Source: Morella rubra (lineage: Eukaryota > Streptophyta > Magnoliopsida > Fagales > Myricaceae). Taken from it: DNA of 64,000 nt. This document shows, piece after piece, positions 35,630 through 48,600 of this stretch. Location: positions 8,838,541 through 8,902,540 of the forward strand of contig CM025853.1 in NCBI GenBank assembly GCA_003952965.2, given 5' to 3'. The translations under genes and the position numbers were made by a program. The notes under the pieces were generated by a model. The model saw nothing but the letters and a program-made list of their open reading frames with translations. It did no database searches and was not told where the DNA came from. Position 1 is the first letter of the stretch; every line of letters begins with the position of its first letter.

Positions 35630-38600
35630 ATGTTGCCAATTAGAAGTTCGAATGGAAAATCTCATGGTCCCCCTTGTTTGAATTGAGCTCTATATGGAAT
35701 TCTCACCGTAAGATGAAATAGCAACATCTACTTAGCCCAGAGTCAATGAACATAACCTTCGATAATCAGCAACTGAAGCAAATTACTATCTTTGGCCTTT
35801 CGAAAAGTTTAAATAGCGTATCCTAGGTTACTTTCAGTATAAACATTCTCCCATGGTCTCACTCTCTAAACGATATCTTCTATCGACACTAAATCAAATA
35901 TATAAAACTCATCTATTAGCTACTTGTGTTCTGTGATAATAGCATAATTTTAACTCAGCACTAAGAAAAAGCCCAACATCGCAATCAAGATATTATATAA
36001 CTACACCATAATCATAGCGCCTAACATGAGAAGTGTGAAGCAGCTGGCAGTCATTATTAACCTAGATTAAAGGCAACCCAAAAGAAAGTGAATTAGTTGT
36101 TTCCAACTTTTCCTTTTAACCTCTTTATAAGCTGCGTGTTGTAATGTAAAAGCTAATTTAGCACAGTCATTGAGTTAGAACAACGAGTAAATGTATGTCT
36201 AAATTAAAGAGTAACTTGAATAGAAGCAAAACTTGATTTTTAAAGGTTCCGCAAACCTGGACCTAACATCCACACCTTCAACAGCTACCATTCACCGACC
36301 TTGCGTATTCCCACTATCTTCAAATAGCCATAGCACTATCTTAGCGCTTTTCGTGTAGTGCCTAGAGAACCGATTACAAGTGTGTGAGTCTTCGCCTGGA
36401 CTTGCCCATAACTTCAATGCTATAAACTCACCCAAGTATTTTATCGGGGAACCGCTACCACTCACAATAGCTCCTTGCAGGCAGAACCTATACAGCTAGA
36501 AATACCATCTCTAAAGCTTCTTATCTTTAGATAAATAACCCTCACTAAGAATCACATCTTTTGATAGAAAAGATTACAAAATAAACTCTCTCCAAAGAGT
36601 AAATATAAATGAAGGTTTTAATTCCCTTTCTTAATTCACACAAAGACAAAATATGAATGGTGTTTGGAATGATATGCAAAATATAAATCACGAATGACTT
36701 GTACAGTATGAGACGGAACCTTATATCTCAAATGATCTAAAATGAAATATTGTTCTATAGTGTAGCGTATTTCAAACGTGATGAATGCTTGAATATTACT
36801 TAATTGCCATATTCTTTGAATATGAACTAAGCCCTATAATATAACCTTTCGGGAGTTGAGATCTTGTCAAACGAGAACTGAAAATTTACTACTATCGACC
36901 GCCAATGTCAATTACTATAACCCAACAGGTCATATTTTTAGAAAGAAAATGTCTCAAACGGATCTCTATTTTTCTAAAAATTGAAATCTTAGAAATATCA
37001 AGAAACCGCATGAAGACACAGTAGCCACTTATACCAAGTTTGGTTCGATGTGAGGGTATTAGACGACTCCCACGTTAGCTAACCTTTATTTTTTTTTTAT
37101 CAACCGGATCGAAACCAGCCCTTACTACCAAGCCCAGACGACTTTCCTCCATAACTATTAAGCACATGATACACAGGATTTCAAATACTAAAAAAAAACC
37201 CATTTTTTTTATCAACCACCCCACATATCTTAGTATCTACGAGTCCCAATTTTAAGGACTCACTTCCCATAAGTATATAAAAGCTTTAGGAGTTTAATTG
37301 AGATATTTTAAAGCCACTTAAAAACATTTTTAAATCTTCAAAGCAAGAGATAAACCCGTTTTATATGAAAATTTTTTGAAAATGATATGCTTCATAGTGT
37401 GTCCAATACCTATTCAGATTAATTCCTTGATCAAAGTGAAAGCAAGAAGTGTACAACAAGATGCCTAATACACTACCATATAAAAAATAGGTCTGAATCT
37501 CAACTTTATTTAGCACTTCTTGCATCCATTGCTTGAATTCCTTCTTTCTTTCAAGTCCTTGACTTATTCTTTCATCAAATACTCATTTTGTCTTTTATTG
37601 AAGTATGAGTCGTTTATTAAACTAATTCCAATAATTTTAAACTCTAAATAATAAATCTCATTGATGCGCAAAAGCCAAAACACAGTCCCTATCAATCAAC
37701 CATTTGATAAAACCGAGCTAAACAGTTGCTTCTTCTCATTAAGAATGAATCTATCATTCATCTTGTTTCCACAGCCAAATTGATAATTTCACTATACTCA
37801 GTTTAGTCTTTTTAAAACCAGAAAATACTTAAAATAACCTATCACTAATGATCGTTGAATTAATAAAGATTCGTAACGGTCTATCATCAAGATAACATCT
37901 AAGATATGACATTTAAAGAGGGGTGTCACTGCGATCTGCGGAATAAATGAGATCTCAGCATGCAGAAGAAGCTATAATTGTGCCTCTATACTAATAATCC
38001 GCTTTAGTGGATTACAGATAAAGAAAATGAAAAGTAGAAGAGTTTATTGTGAGTTTGCCAATAGAGTATCTAGCCCATTTAGAGCAAAATGAATTACTTT
38101 AAATTCTCTCTGTTTTCACATTTCTGTACTATTAACTTAACCAAAGTCTGCAACTATTCCTATAGAAACAGAACAATACAAAGCGAATGCCATATGTCGG
38201 TCTTCACCAAACTCACATTTATCGCAACCAACTACAGAAACATCTTAACTAATCATCCAACATTCTCTTTGTATTTGGACCCATTAAAATTAATTCATCA
38301 CCACCTTTTACCATATTGATAATGTCTTTGCTCTATTTAGTGCGTCAAAAGCCTAAACCTTTTCGAAAGCCATTACTCTCTTAACAACAACTATAACTCC
38401 TTTAACTATAAAACATTATTTTCTTATTTTTTTCTGTATAACTAAAGTAACTCCCCTTCAATTCCTATTGTAAACAACAGAAAAAAAAGTTTAAAGTATA
38501 TAACCCACCATATCATTATTCTCTTTGATTTCCAGAATTTATTTTCATTTCCGAAAAGTCCAAACTCCCAGAACATTGCAAATCTAAGGAGGTCCCATGC

Positions 38601-39830
38601 ACACACAAGTGTTGGCTGTGTACGACCCTATTGAGTACTGACAGCCCTGCTTTTTCTTGAGCACCTTGGCTCCTCGTGTCCAAAACACTTGTAATGCCCT
38701 TAATTACATAGTTTTGGAATGTAACCCAATTGCTGAACTCCAAGTTTAGTAGCAATGAGGTTCTGCATTAGCAAAGGCGGCTTGAAGGAATTTTTACAGA
38801 GAATAAATAACTAATGGAGCACAGGAGCAGCAAGCTATTCAGAATAGCATCCACATCATCAATTGACCGAGATTTGAACGGCATGAACAAAATATGGTGG
38901 TAGAGGTTCATAGTATTGAATTTTGTAGCGAACGGAAGACTGGACGAAACAATAGTTTACACTCGGAGATCTATTCATCCCTGCCAATCGTGTATTGCAA
39001 ATCTATTGGATGAAGAGTAAAGTGGGTTAGTTAAAGCAAATGAGTTTACTACTCTTCCTACTAAAGTCACTTGGTACTACCAGAGATCAAATCTAAACGT
39101 TGAAATCTTTCCCACTATCATAACATGCAACTGTAGAGATTTACATTCTTGAAGCTGCTTTCCCTTCCACATCTTCAAGTTTTCTTCTATCATGATCAAT
39201 ATTTCCTGGAAATCTCGTTTCCCACCAACATTCTACGTGTTGAATATTTGTTCAAGTACCGATTTTATAAATATGTTAGATGATTTTCCGTCAATTCATT
39301 TCTAAATTATTTGTATAATAGGTCTTATCATTTGACTGCATAATCATCATATCTTTCATTACTTAAGCACTGGCCCAGTCGACCTCCAATTGCTCGGTTC
39401 TCATAGCCGATGGATACCCGCCACCCGACCTGTTCATTCCTTCAAGAATCACTTTATATGGCTTGTCCAGAGCGTACGAACGATCAACCACAAGTTTAAT
39501 ATTCTGGCATATTTCCTTTCCCGACATTGGTTTTTCTTTTGTATTAATTTCTCACGTTCTTCTTGCTACCCCATGAGCTGGTCGGCTGGTCAGAAAACGC
39601 CGAAGTCCGCATTGGAATATATATATGCCAGGGGGTCCAGTACTTCAATGCCACGTGGCCTACCTCAGAAGCAATCGTCCCATTGAAGCTCGAGAGACGC
39701 ATCTGGCCGTGCTAATCTCGCCGGTACGAGGTTGACTGCGTGCCTTTGAAAGTCTTCCGATGTCGGCCTCCCCGAAAAGATAAAAGAAAGAGTTCGGCAC
39801 AAATATCATCTATTTAGAGTATTTGAGTCG
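35630..39830. other. Corrupted-looking A/C-rich block, right flank
   Basis: No gene is supported. The plus strand is rich in A and C, the opposite of the left block, as expected if it is the reverse complement of the same kind of sequence. At 36,245-36,480 it is clearly a corrupted inverted copy of the copia LTR at 20,890-21,120 (shared words ACATCCAC, TTCAAATAG, AGAGAACCG, CACCCAAG, CCACTCACAA in order), with extra inserted bases. A patch at 38,540-38,760 reads cleaner but is not recognised. Clean plant sequence resumes by about 39,840. Confidence 0.5.
36245..36480 (-). mobile_element. Corrupted inverted copy of the copia LTR fragment (fossil)
   Basis: Ordered matches to the reverse complement of 20,890-21,120 extend over the whole interval, with roughly 15 percent extra length from small insertions. 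The sum of paired coordinates (about 57,370) equals that of the clean arms, so it is the continuation of the same palindrome rather than an independent insertion. Confidence 0.6.
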
Positions 39831-39839
39831 ATCACAAGT

Positions 39840-41075
39840 GAGTAGATATATGATTTAAATGAATTTTTATATTTATTATAGTAAAATAGATGATTGATAA
39901 AAATAGAGATTATTTTGTAGTTTTTTAATTAGGGGTAGGCAAAAATTTTAACACTCAACGGCCACCACCCTTAATCCCTAACCAATACTCAAGGTTTGTT
40001 TGCATTGTATCTACGTGGCACTCAGATAATTGACTAAACATTTTGGCTAACTTAATGGCGAAGAATGTAAAAACTTTTATTTTGAGTCCCTTATTTGTGG
40101 AAATTCCAAATAATTGAAAATTATTTTTATAACATTCATTATTTCTCCATCTTATAATTTAGAGTTTTCCGTAATTAAGAGTATTTTCTCAAGATTCTCT
40201 AGCCTATTAATTACGAAAAAAAAATTAAGCCAACCGAATTAATCTTTGGATAACTAGTGGGTCTTTATGCACCGACCTACGACAGATTTAGTATAGCTGA
40301 CTCCATGCTCAAGTATGATTAAAGGCAAAAACATGCTTACAGCGAAACAAAATAAATAAATTGCTTGTTCTGAATCGTGTTCACTTTTAGGTTCATAGCT
40401 CAGGCATTCAAATGTAGGAAAAACTTTGCGGTTTTGTTATAATCCTGTTGTAAAAATCTGTTTAAAACTTACAAGGAAAGAAAAGAATTTAGTACAGGGC
40501 CATCTCTCTAATTACCCATATAAGTCGGTTTGAAAAATCCACCGATCGTGATTATGTTCCTTTCCCATCTCTAATTTCCTCCTGCCAAATATAGTGTGAA
40601 CACACAGTAGATCATGATTGGATTTACATAGCAAAATAACTATATCCGTCTCTTACACGATTATGCGCATAATAGAGGCCAGACCCATCGAACACAACTA
40701 GTTATCTTCATCTTGAGCTGAGCTGATGTTTGTTAACTTCAGGTTTGGATTCTGTTTCTGGAAAAACGCTTTTGAGCTATTGCTTGCTTCTGTTTCTCAA
40801 ACGGCCGGCGTCTAGCTTAATTTGCAAGCAAGCTCAATGTTCCAATAACCATCAGTGAAAAGCGCATATTCTATTCCCATTTCGATTCTATTTTTAAATC
40901 TTCATTATTTTGACAAAGCGCGTATGCTATTCCCATTTCCATCCTTTTCTGTACACCTTCCGTTTCTTAAAGCTATTTCCATTTCATTTAGGGAAAAAAG
41001 AAGATTCGGATTTCACAAAACCAAAAGTTGAAGGGGTATATATATATATAGATCAGGTAGAGAGAGAGATCCTTG
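39840..41075. other. Clean intergenic region upstream of ACD11 copy 1
   Basis: No gene is supported. The 40,146-40,211 segment is the clean partner of 11,203-11,266. The last bases before the ACD11 start contain an alternating TA tract (about 41,037-41,050) and a GA tract, probably part of the 5' leader or promoter. A duplicated word (GCGCATATTCTATTCCCATTTC, in part) occurs near 40,861 and 40,919. Confidence 0.5.
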
Positions 41076-41079
41076 TACA

Positions 41080-43990
41080 ATGGCGGACCTGGAGGACATC
41101 AAGCCACTGAGGGATTTATCGGAGGCTTTCAAGGCTCGCGGCCACTGTTGATTCCCAAACTGCAGACGTGGAGCTCGCCAATTCGCCCGCGCCCTCTCTC
41201 ATCTTGCCTCTCATTCGCAGCTTGGGCATCGCCTTCAAGTTCGCTGAGATGGCCTACGCCGGCACGGTAAACCTTGCCCATCTTGGCTAGTAATGGTGGC
41301 ATGAGAAAGAAACAAGAACTGCCATGACGAGAATTAATTCCTTTTGTTTGTTCATTACTTGTGAGTCAAAATGACAAGAACGTCTGCCATTAATGGCAAC
41401 GTCTAGTGGAGTCAAAATGACCACTCGAGTTTTTTCTCTGTCATCTTGGCAATCAGATGAAGTGCAGTCACCCTTACTTGTGAATAGGAATCAGTACTGG
41501 GCTTTTTTATTGCAGACTGCTATATCTTAATTCTCGACGACCCATAATGTCAAATACTGTGCTGTGTTCATGCCATTTGAATCTGATATTTTGATAAATA
41601 TATAATTTGTGTATCACTTTGATCTTTTGTATTAATTGATTTGTGCTCGATGAGTAATGCAGGTCAATGATCTTACAAGGCATCAGAGTCTATTGGGACC
41701 TTGCAGGTTTGGTTGATGGAGACATAGAAGCGAACACTGCAAGAAAAGATACTAGTAATACCAAAAATCTCTTGAGAGTGAAACGCACGCTTGAAGTGGT
41801 CAGGGCGATGTTTGAGCACACACTTGCTACTGAGTATGTATATATATCACTAGCTTCTTTCTTTAGCTTCTGTCTTATTTCTATCGTGTGTGGTTAGAGG
41901 CATTTACTGTTGAATTACGGGAAGATATCACTAAAGTGATGTAGTGAAATTGGAATCGTCAGATGCTGTGCATCTAGCTATCAAACTTTCTTCATTTGTA
42001 AAAGGATCAATTCTTTGGGTCTATCTTGACTAATCATGCCCAATATCAGGAGACCATTTCATACATTGAAAAATTTGTCAAATGAATCATTATGTAAGAT
42101 TCAACCCCCATACCATAGCACAAAAAATAAAAAGAATAAATATATTTTTCACTCCTGAACTTTGGGGCTTTTCATAGATATATAATTCACACCTAAATTA
42201 CCCACTTTGAGACATTTTACTCTCAAGTAATCAATTATTGATACTTTTGCAGCTACTATATTTGATTTTCGTTACATGAACAGAAAGTTAGGGCAAAAAC
42301 AAACCATAATTGTATATGCGTTGTTTTTTGACGTACGTAGAAGTTACAAAATTAAACCTTTGGATTATGCGAAAAAACAAAAACGTGAAAAAAAAAATCG
42401 AAAAAAAAACTAGAAAAAATTCGAGAAAGAAAAAAAATAATTCCAACATTTTATGTTTAAAGAAGGTATCTACAACGTGCATGTGGGTTATTTTCGGTCC
42501 AATTTTTGTGTTTATTTTAATGTTATATATGAAAGTGTAAAGTATGAGTAATTGATAACTTGAGAGTGAAACGTTACGGAGTTGGTTGTTGTGAAACGTG
42601 TATTTTATTCAAAATAAAAATCTGATTTACACCTGTTCCCTAGGATCAATAAAGGAAAGAGAAAAAGAAAACAATTTACGCAGTGTGTAAATCGTAACGG
42701 TTACCGTGCATTGTTCCTCTATGGTAGAATCAAATAAAAGAGGCCTCAATCTGTCAAGATTAAAGAGCCTTGTTGAGTTATACTTGACGGAGGAACTTTA
42801 GGATTAGCTACCAGTCTCATGAATACTAATATATATATATATGAGATGTAATATTGTAAACCCGGAGTAGATTGTACGAAAGAATCGTGAATAAGAAATA
42901 TTAATACTAGTGTGTCCTTTTAAAATAGATTGGATATTAAAATGAGATTTGGAAAATTAGTAAAATAAAATTTTAACATCAAAGGGTCTATAAGTATGAG
43001 ATCAAAATAGTTTAACCAGCATGCATGCAACTAATTGGTCTAAATCAATAAGAACTTACATTTAGTACAGGAATACCTTGTTTGTACAGGAGGCCAGGGA
43101 AATAGAAACACTTTCAAGATTCCATGAGTTTGCCCAATAGAACAGAATGAACTCTTAATTCTGGATTGCTAATGCGGTAGTTCTTGAAAATATATCCTGT
43201 CAATCCAGTAGGCATATTAGATACAAAATATATTAGCGTACCCAGAAATTTAGAATAGATATATTCCTTTTGTTGAGTAGAAAGTCACATGATTAAATGA
43301 TGCTTTGATGTTGAGATGATGTGTGCTTGTTCAGTCAGTGTTTTAACAGTTCCTGACAATAATATTATGGCAGTGGGACTTCCTTAAGGGATCCAGCACA
43401 CAAGGCCTATACACAGGTCTTAGCTCCCCATCATGGAACGGCTGTCAGGAAAACTGTAGCTGCAGGGACGTATGCCCTTCCTACAAAGGCACAGATGCTG
43501 AAGAAGCTCAACGAAGACGACGGTGAGTTCACGAAGCCATTCGTACAGTTTTATGCTTAAATGTCTCAATAAAGTAATCCCAGTGCTTTTCCCATTAATT
43601 TGCCTTTGTATTTATACAGCTTTTTTAATTGCATTGGATAAGTAGTGCATGATGCGTCGGTTGCTTTTAACTCATACCCATTTTGCTTATTTGGCATTAA
43701 TTACTCTAAGACCTTAGCTAGGGGCTATATATGGGTGTTTAATTCCCTCTTTGCCAATTAGAGAGTAATTAAGGATGTGGGCTTATTAACTCAAATCAAA
43801 TTGTACTTAATTTTTAGTTTTTGCATTTGTTTATATTTACGGCAGCACTAATTATGACATATTGTTGCTTTCAGAGGCATCGGCAAAGGTTCGTATGCAG
43901 AGTTATATTGATGCATCAGCTCCTGTACTACAGTACATTGAAAGACTCTTCCATTCAAGAGATTTGTTTCATGTGATCAGCTACGGGTAG
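41080..43990 (+). pseudogene. ACD11: ACD11-like ceramide-1-phosphate transfer protein gene, copy 1
   Basis: Four exons with GT-AG borders: 41,080-41,266, 41,663-41,833, 43,374-43,522 and 43,875-43,990, about 208 codons in all, the normal length. Exon 1 begins MADLEDIKPLRDLSEAFK. Exon 2 carries VDGDIEAN and NLLRVKRTLEVVRAMFE, exon 3 APHHGTAVRKTVAAGTYALP, and exon 4 RMQSYIDASAPVLQYIERLF. The family (GLTP fold, cytosolic) moves ceramide-1-phosphate between membranes. The Asp of the DxDI motif, the basic LLRVKR stretch and the His of PHHG form its lipid head-group site and are present. Two frame problems stand out: two bases appear missing after EAFKA in exon 1, and exon 2 has compensating indels around GTLQ-LVDG leaving it two bases shorter than in copy 2. 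Splice sites and exons 3 and 4 are intact, so sequence error is as likely as decay. Confidence 0.88.
42145..42590. mobile_element. Possible MITE in ACD11 copy 1 intron 2
   Basis: A stretch near 42,210-42,250 (TTACTCTCAAGTAATCAATT) is matched in reverse complement near 42,545-42,580 (AGTAATTGATAACTTGAGAG). Before the left repeat stands CACTCCTGAACTTTGG, a phrase common at the ends of plant non-autonomous DNA elements. The inner part is A-rich (42,370-42,440). Only about 35 bases of inverted repeat are convincing, so the limits are rough. Confidence 0.4.
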
Positions 43991-44519
43991 AACAAATTAA
44001 TTAATTAAGAGTTGTTTCATGTAACCAATTAATTTCCACGAAAGTTATTGTGTGTATTAATGATAGTCAATGTTTCCCATTTGATGGAAGCATGTACTTG
44101 TATGATCTCTTGTGATGCTTTCTCTGAGAATTAATGTATTGTGATCAATATTCTTATTAATATTTGGACATACATATAAATATTGTTGATCGAGCACAGG
44201 TTTCAAGAAATAATTATTTTACACTTTTAAAATTTGTGTTCAATGTCATGATTTTGTATTGATCGAGATTATCAAGTTCATCACATTGAACTTTTAAAAT
44301 ACTAAAATTAACTCACACACTTGACCGCTTCCTTGTTAGGGCCATTTTGCCGTGGGCATGCACGTGTACACATGTATATATTAGGTTCGTACAAACTGAA
44401 AATCTGCATGAGTCCCTATAATTGTATCAATAAAAATGGTAAGGTGTGCAATTCCATTAGAGCCAAGCTTGCACTATTTTGTGACAGGAACATCTCTTTT
44501 TTTTTCTCTGAGTAAATGA

Positions 44520-44980
44520 TTAAGAAACCTCAACTGGGAGCAGAGTCAATCTCGACAATACAGGCAGGATTGGAATCAAAGCTAATAAAACCAAAAGAAG
44601 AAACAGAATCAGACCATGAAGCAAGCTTGTGTGCCAATTTGTTTCGACAACGAGGAATCCAGGTAAGAGAATGCTCAGAAGTGGGCTGGAAGAACTCTCT
44701 GATGACAGCTATCCAAGCTTCCCTTTGCCAGCCAACCGGAGCAGCAGAACAATTAAGAACATCCCCTGAACGTCAGACAAGGCAGTCACTCTCGAAGAAA
44801 CTCGAGGCAGCGGTCCCTGATCAAACAAACGAATTGCAGCCAGAAGCGCTGCAGTCTCTCCAAAAGGAGGTCTTGTAAAGGGATATGCTCCGTGTACGCA
44901 GTACAGAGGGAGCCTTTATGGCCGTAGACAAGACAGGAACATCTTGCTGCAAAAGATGGGCCATGTTCTTTTGTTTGTAA
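44520..44980 (-). pseudogene. RNase H-like (RVT_3) fragment of a non-LTR element
   Basis: On the minus strand the sequence reads FGETAALLAAIRL, then after a frameshift ESDCL and WIAVIREFFQP, then LTWIPRCRNKLAHKLASW. This order is typical of the RVT_3 RNase H-like domain found at the C-terminus of plant LINE-type elements and in their domesticated or degraded relatives. At least one frameshift separates the halves. No reverse transcriptase is next to it. It lies about 500 bases downstream of ACD11 copy 1 and is probably a dead LINE remnant. Confidence 0.6.
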
Positions 44981-45629
44981 TTGTCTTCGGCTGATGTTTT
45001 AATTTACACTCTTTTTTCTCACAAGAAATAACTGGCGTTAATCCTTCAGTTTTCATCTTAGGGTCCGTTTGTTAATTTGTGTGCTAAAGTAATTTTTCTA
45101 AATGCTTTTACTTACTTTCCGTGTTTAGGAAGCACTTGAAATTAATGAGGTCAAAAGATTTTAAAGCCATGACTGTAAAATCTCCTATTAATTTTCAGAA
45201 AATAAACTAGGCCTTAAATATTGGGAAACCAAAGTTATGGCAAGAGAAACTATTTTAAGCGTACAGATTTTGACAATTATGCAAATGATGCAGATCGGAA
45301 TAGTTCATCTAATTCAAAAGGCTGATATTTTCTGTCTCTACCTCTTTTTCTGTCTTCTTTTAAGCCTTTATGTTCTTACTAAACATAGCCTACATAGGCA
45401 TGACCAACTATCTACATAGGCGAATTAAAATTAAGGATCTGTTTCAAAGACAAACAACCAGCGTCGTTTATAACAAAATACAAACCCCTTCAAAATGTCA
45501 CTGTATGAGTTCTAAATTAACATCATGATCTTATAAACAGTTTGATTGATCCAACTTTCAACATTCTCTTTGGTGCCCAAATGTTTGGGAGTAAACCATG
45601 TGAATCGACCATTACCTTCCTTTAATAGC

Positions 45630-48600
45630 CTAAAAAGGGCGAGATAACACACCATCACCATCACCACCACCATCACCAGCCTTTTCAAAATCATGACCAG
45701 AAAGAAAATGATAATATGCCCGATGCCAACCTTGAGCCACAGCATTAGAGAACTCTAAAGCATCACCCTCGTATAACAGACGTGCCCCACACTCTTTCAC
45801 CTCCACGATTGAGCTGCATGTGATGGATCCAAGGAGTCCGCTGCAATTGAGGCCCTAATGTAGCTCCATCCCTCCCAATTGTTCGACTGTTCCAAAAACC
45901 ACTCCACCGGTATAAAGGCCCAGAATCCGATTGGCCCAATAGAAGCGATGTCAGGTGTTTGAAGTAGTAAGAAATCTCCTAGACGACCTTCGTCGGTCTC
46001 AATATCACAAGCAAATGATTGATAGATGAGATTGCCCGATTCTAGAATCCAGGAATTCCCATACTCCTGCTTATGGGATTCATAAACAACGAACAAGCAC
46101 AGCCAATCCACTTCCTATTACCGTCCAAATTTTGATGCATCTCAAGTGTTACAGAGGAGCCACTGCTCCTAGTGTGAACCAGTCGGGCATTCCATGTGCC
46201 ACAACAGAGCCAAGTATTCTTTCGTGACCCCTATTTTTTCCCTGTAAAAAGAACAAAAGAAAACAAAGACAATGTACTAGTGTTTTAGAGAGAGAGAGAG
46301 AAAGAGAGAGAGAGTCACTTCAAAGCCTTCATGCTCATCTGAAAAACGTTCGAGCTCCAAGTATATCATACCACCGCGTCGATTGTTGTCATAGTAATTG
46401 ATACAACAGGCATCTAAAATATACGCTGGGGACCAAAAGTTGAAATATGATACATTGATGGGCTCTGAGCTTCTTCTTGACAAGGAGAAATCGGAGAAGC
46501 CCAAATCTCCTGGCAACTCCTTATATCCCCTAACTATTATTTTTTTGATGTTCTTCGGAAACAGACTGGGGGATGGTAATTGTGCTATATCAGTTCCCTC
46601 TGCCTGAAAATCTTACAGACATTCCATATTACTGAGGTCTGGAAATTTCTCAAGTCTTTTGCAACCCGATACAAACAGAACACGAAGACATGATAGAGTA
46701 GAAATGAAACTAGGAAGAACCGAGAGGTTTTTGCAGTAATTTAAAGACAACTCGAAAAGCTGAGATAAACTCTTTAATGAAGCTGGTAATTCTTTTATGC
46801 AGTCCCGTCCAACAAAAGATGCTCCAAAGATGTCATGTTTCCCACAATATCAGGAAACTTCTTAAATCGTGAACAGTAGTGAAGATTAATCACTTTAACA
46901 GATTCCAAGTTTATCTCCTCTGGAAGGCTTTCAAGACTTTTGCAATCGGCTAGAATCAATTCTTTAAGTCGTTTGTGGATTCCAATATCTGGATGGACCT
47001 TCGTCAAATTTTTGCAACCTTCAAGATTTAGTCTTTCGAGATTTGGAGCTCCACTTAAGTCTGGTATCTCTATTAAGTGTTCAGACCATCTCAAGTCAAT
47101 GCCTTTCAAATTGCTTAAACTCTGTTACAAACAAATAAATAATCGACAAAAGTTAAGAACAAAGGAACAAATGTAACCAAAAAAAAAAAAAGATAGAGGA
47201 AGAGAAGAAGAAGCCTACCTTAGTTCCCTCCCACAATTTTCTGATGTTGCTGTACTGCATGCTGAGTTTAATAAGATTATCTAGTTGGAGATTGGTCGGC
47301 AAGTTTCCCAAAGGATATCCAGACAATTCCATGATGCGTAATTCATTGGTTGACAAGGACTTTAAAGGATCGCGTAACCATTCCATTGTCTTTAACATGT
47401 CGTAAACTTCAGAAAAATTTCTTACGACACTTATGTTTCCAATCTTAAGAATTCTCAATTTTGTCATCCTTGAGAAGCCTTCAACACTCAATCGTTCCTC
47501 TTTCAGAAGAGGTAAGTTTAAGACTATACCTTCCACCGCATTTGTTCCCTGGTAACCAAGAACAAAAATAGCTTGAGTAATGTAATGGAAATATCTGATA
47601 AATATTTTGTCAAAACAATTAATATGAAAACATACTTCTCAAACTAATGATCCACTTACAGTATTATTTTTCAAAATGTGAAGGACATCATCCCAACACC
47701 ATAGTCAACTACGTAGCCCAGGTTCTTTAGGGGATTCACGACGAACTATTTCTTGACCCATTTTTCGTAGCAAATCATGCATAATCAATCTTCCCTGTGA
47801 GATGAATATAAGAGATTTCTCCTCGAGAACACTAATGTTGATGACGGGATAGCAACCACAACTTTCTAGTATATTGTACAGTATGTGATCTAGAACCGCT
47901 CCAAGGAAGAAACATGCAATGTCCAAAAATAATTTTTTTTCGAGTCCTTTAGCCCATCAAAACTTATTTGAAGAATATCTAAAATTCTCTTATTAGGATT
48001 TGCTTGTAGTTCATCCCAGGCACTTTTCCATGCTTCTTTCGTTCTACCAAACAAAAAGGAACCCAAAATTTTAAGAGCTAAAGGAAGGCCCTGAGCATAA
48101 TCCACAAAGTCGTTTGATGTACACTTGTAGTTTTCTTCAGGATAAGGTTGAAGGCTGATAAGCTAAAAAGTTGTAAAGCTTCATTATGATTCAGCCCTTT
48201 AACCTCATAAAGATATATATCTTCCCCCCATGACTCTTCAACAAATGAGTATCTCTGCTTGTAAAAATAATTCTACTTCCTGGACCAAACCAATCACGGC
48301 CTCCTGCTAATGCTTCTAGCTGGTCTTCACTATCCACATCATCAAGGACAATAAACACCCTTCTATTACGAAGTCTATTCCAGATAATTTTGATTCCTTG
48401 ATAGACATTAAATATTTGTATTTCAGTCTCTTCGAGAATTTGAGAAAGAAGTTGTTTTTGCAGAGAAACCAGACCTAGATTTGCAATTGCGTCCCTAACC
48501 GAAGTAATAAAACATCTAGCTTCAAAATGGTTAGAAACTCTATCATAAATAACTTCTGACAGAGTTGTCTTACCAACGCCACACATCCCATGAATCCCTA

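Noticed and set aside
44516-44878. Plus-strand frame of 120 codons
   Set aside because: It is the antisense shadow of the RNase H-like fragment on the minus strand, where the recognisable motifs are.
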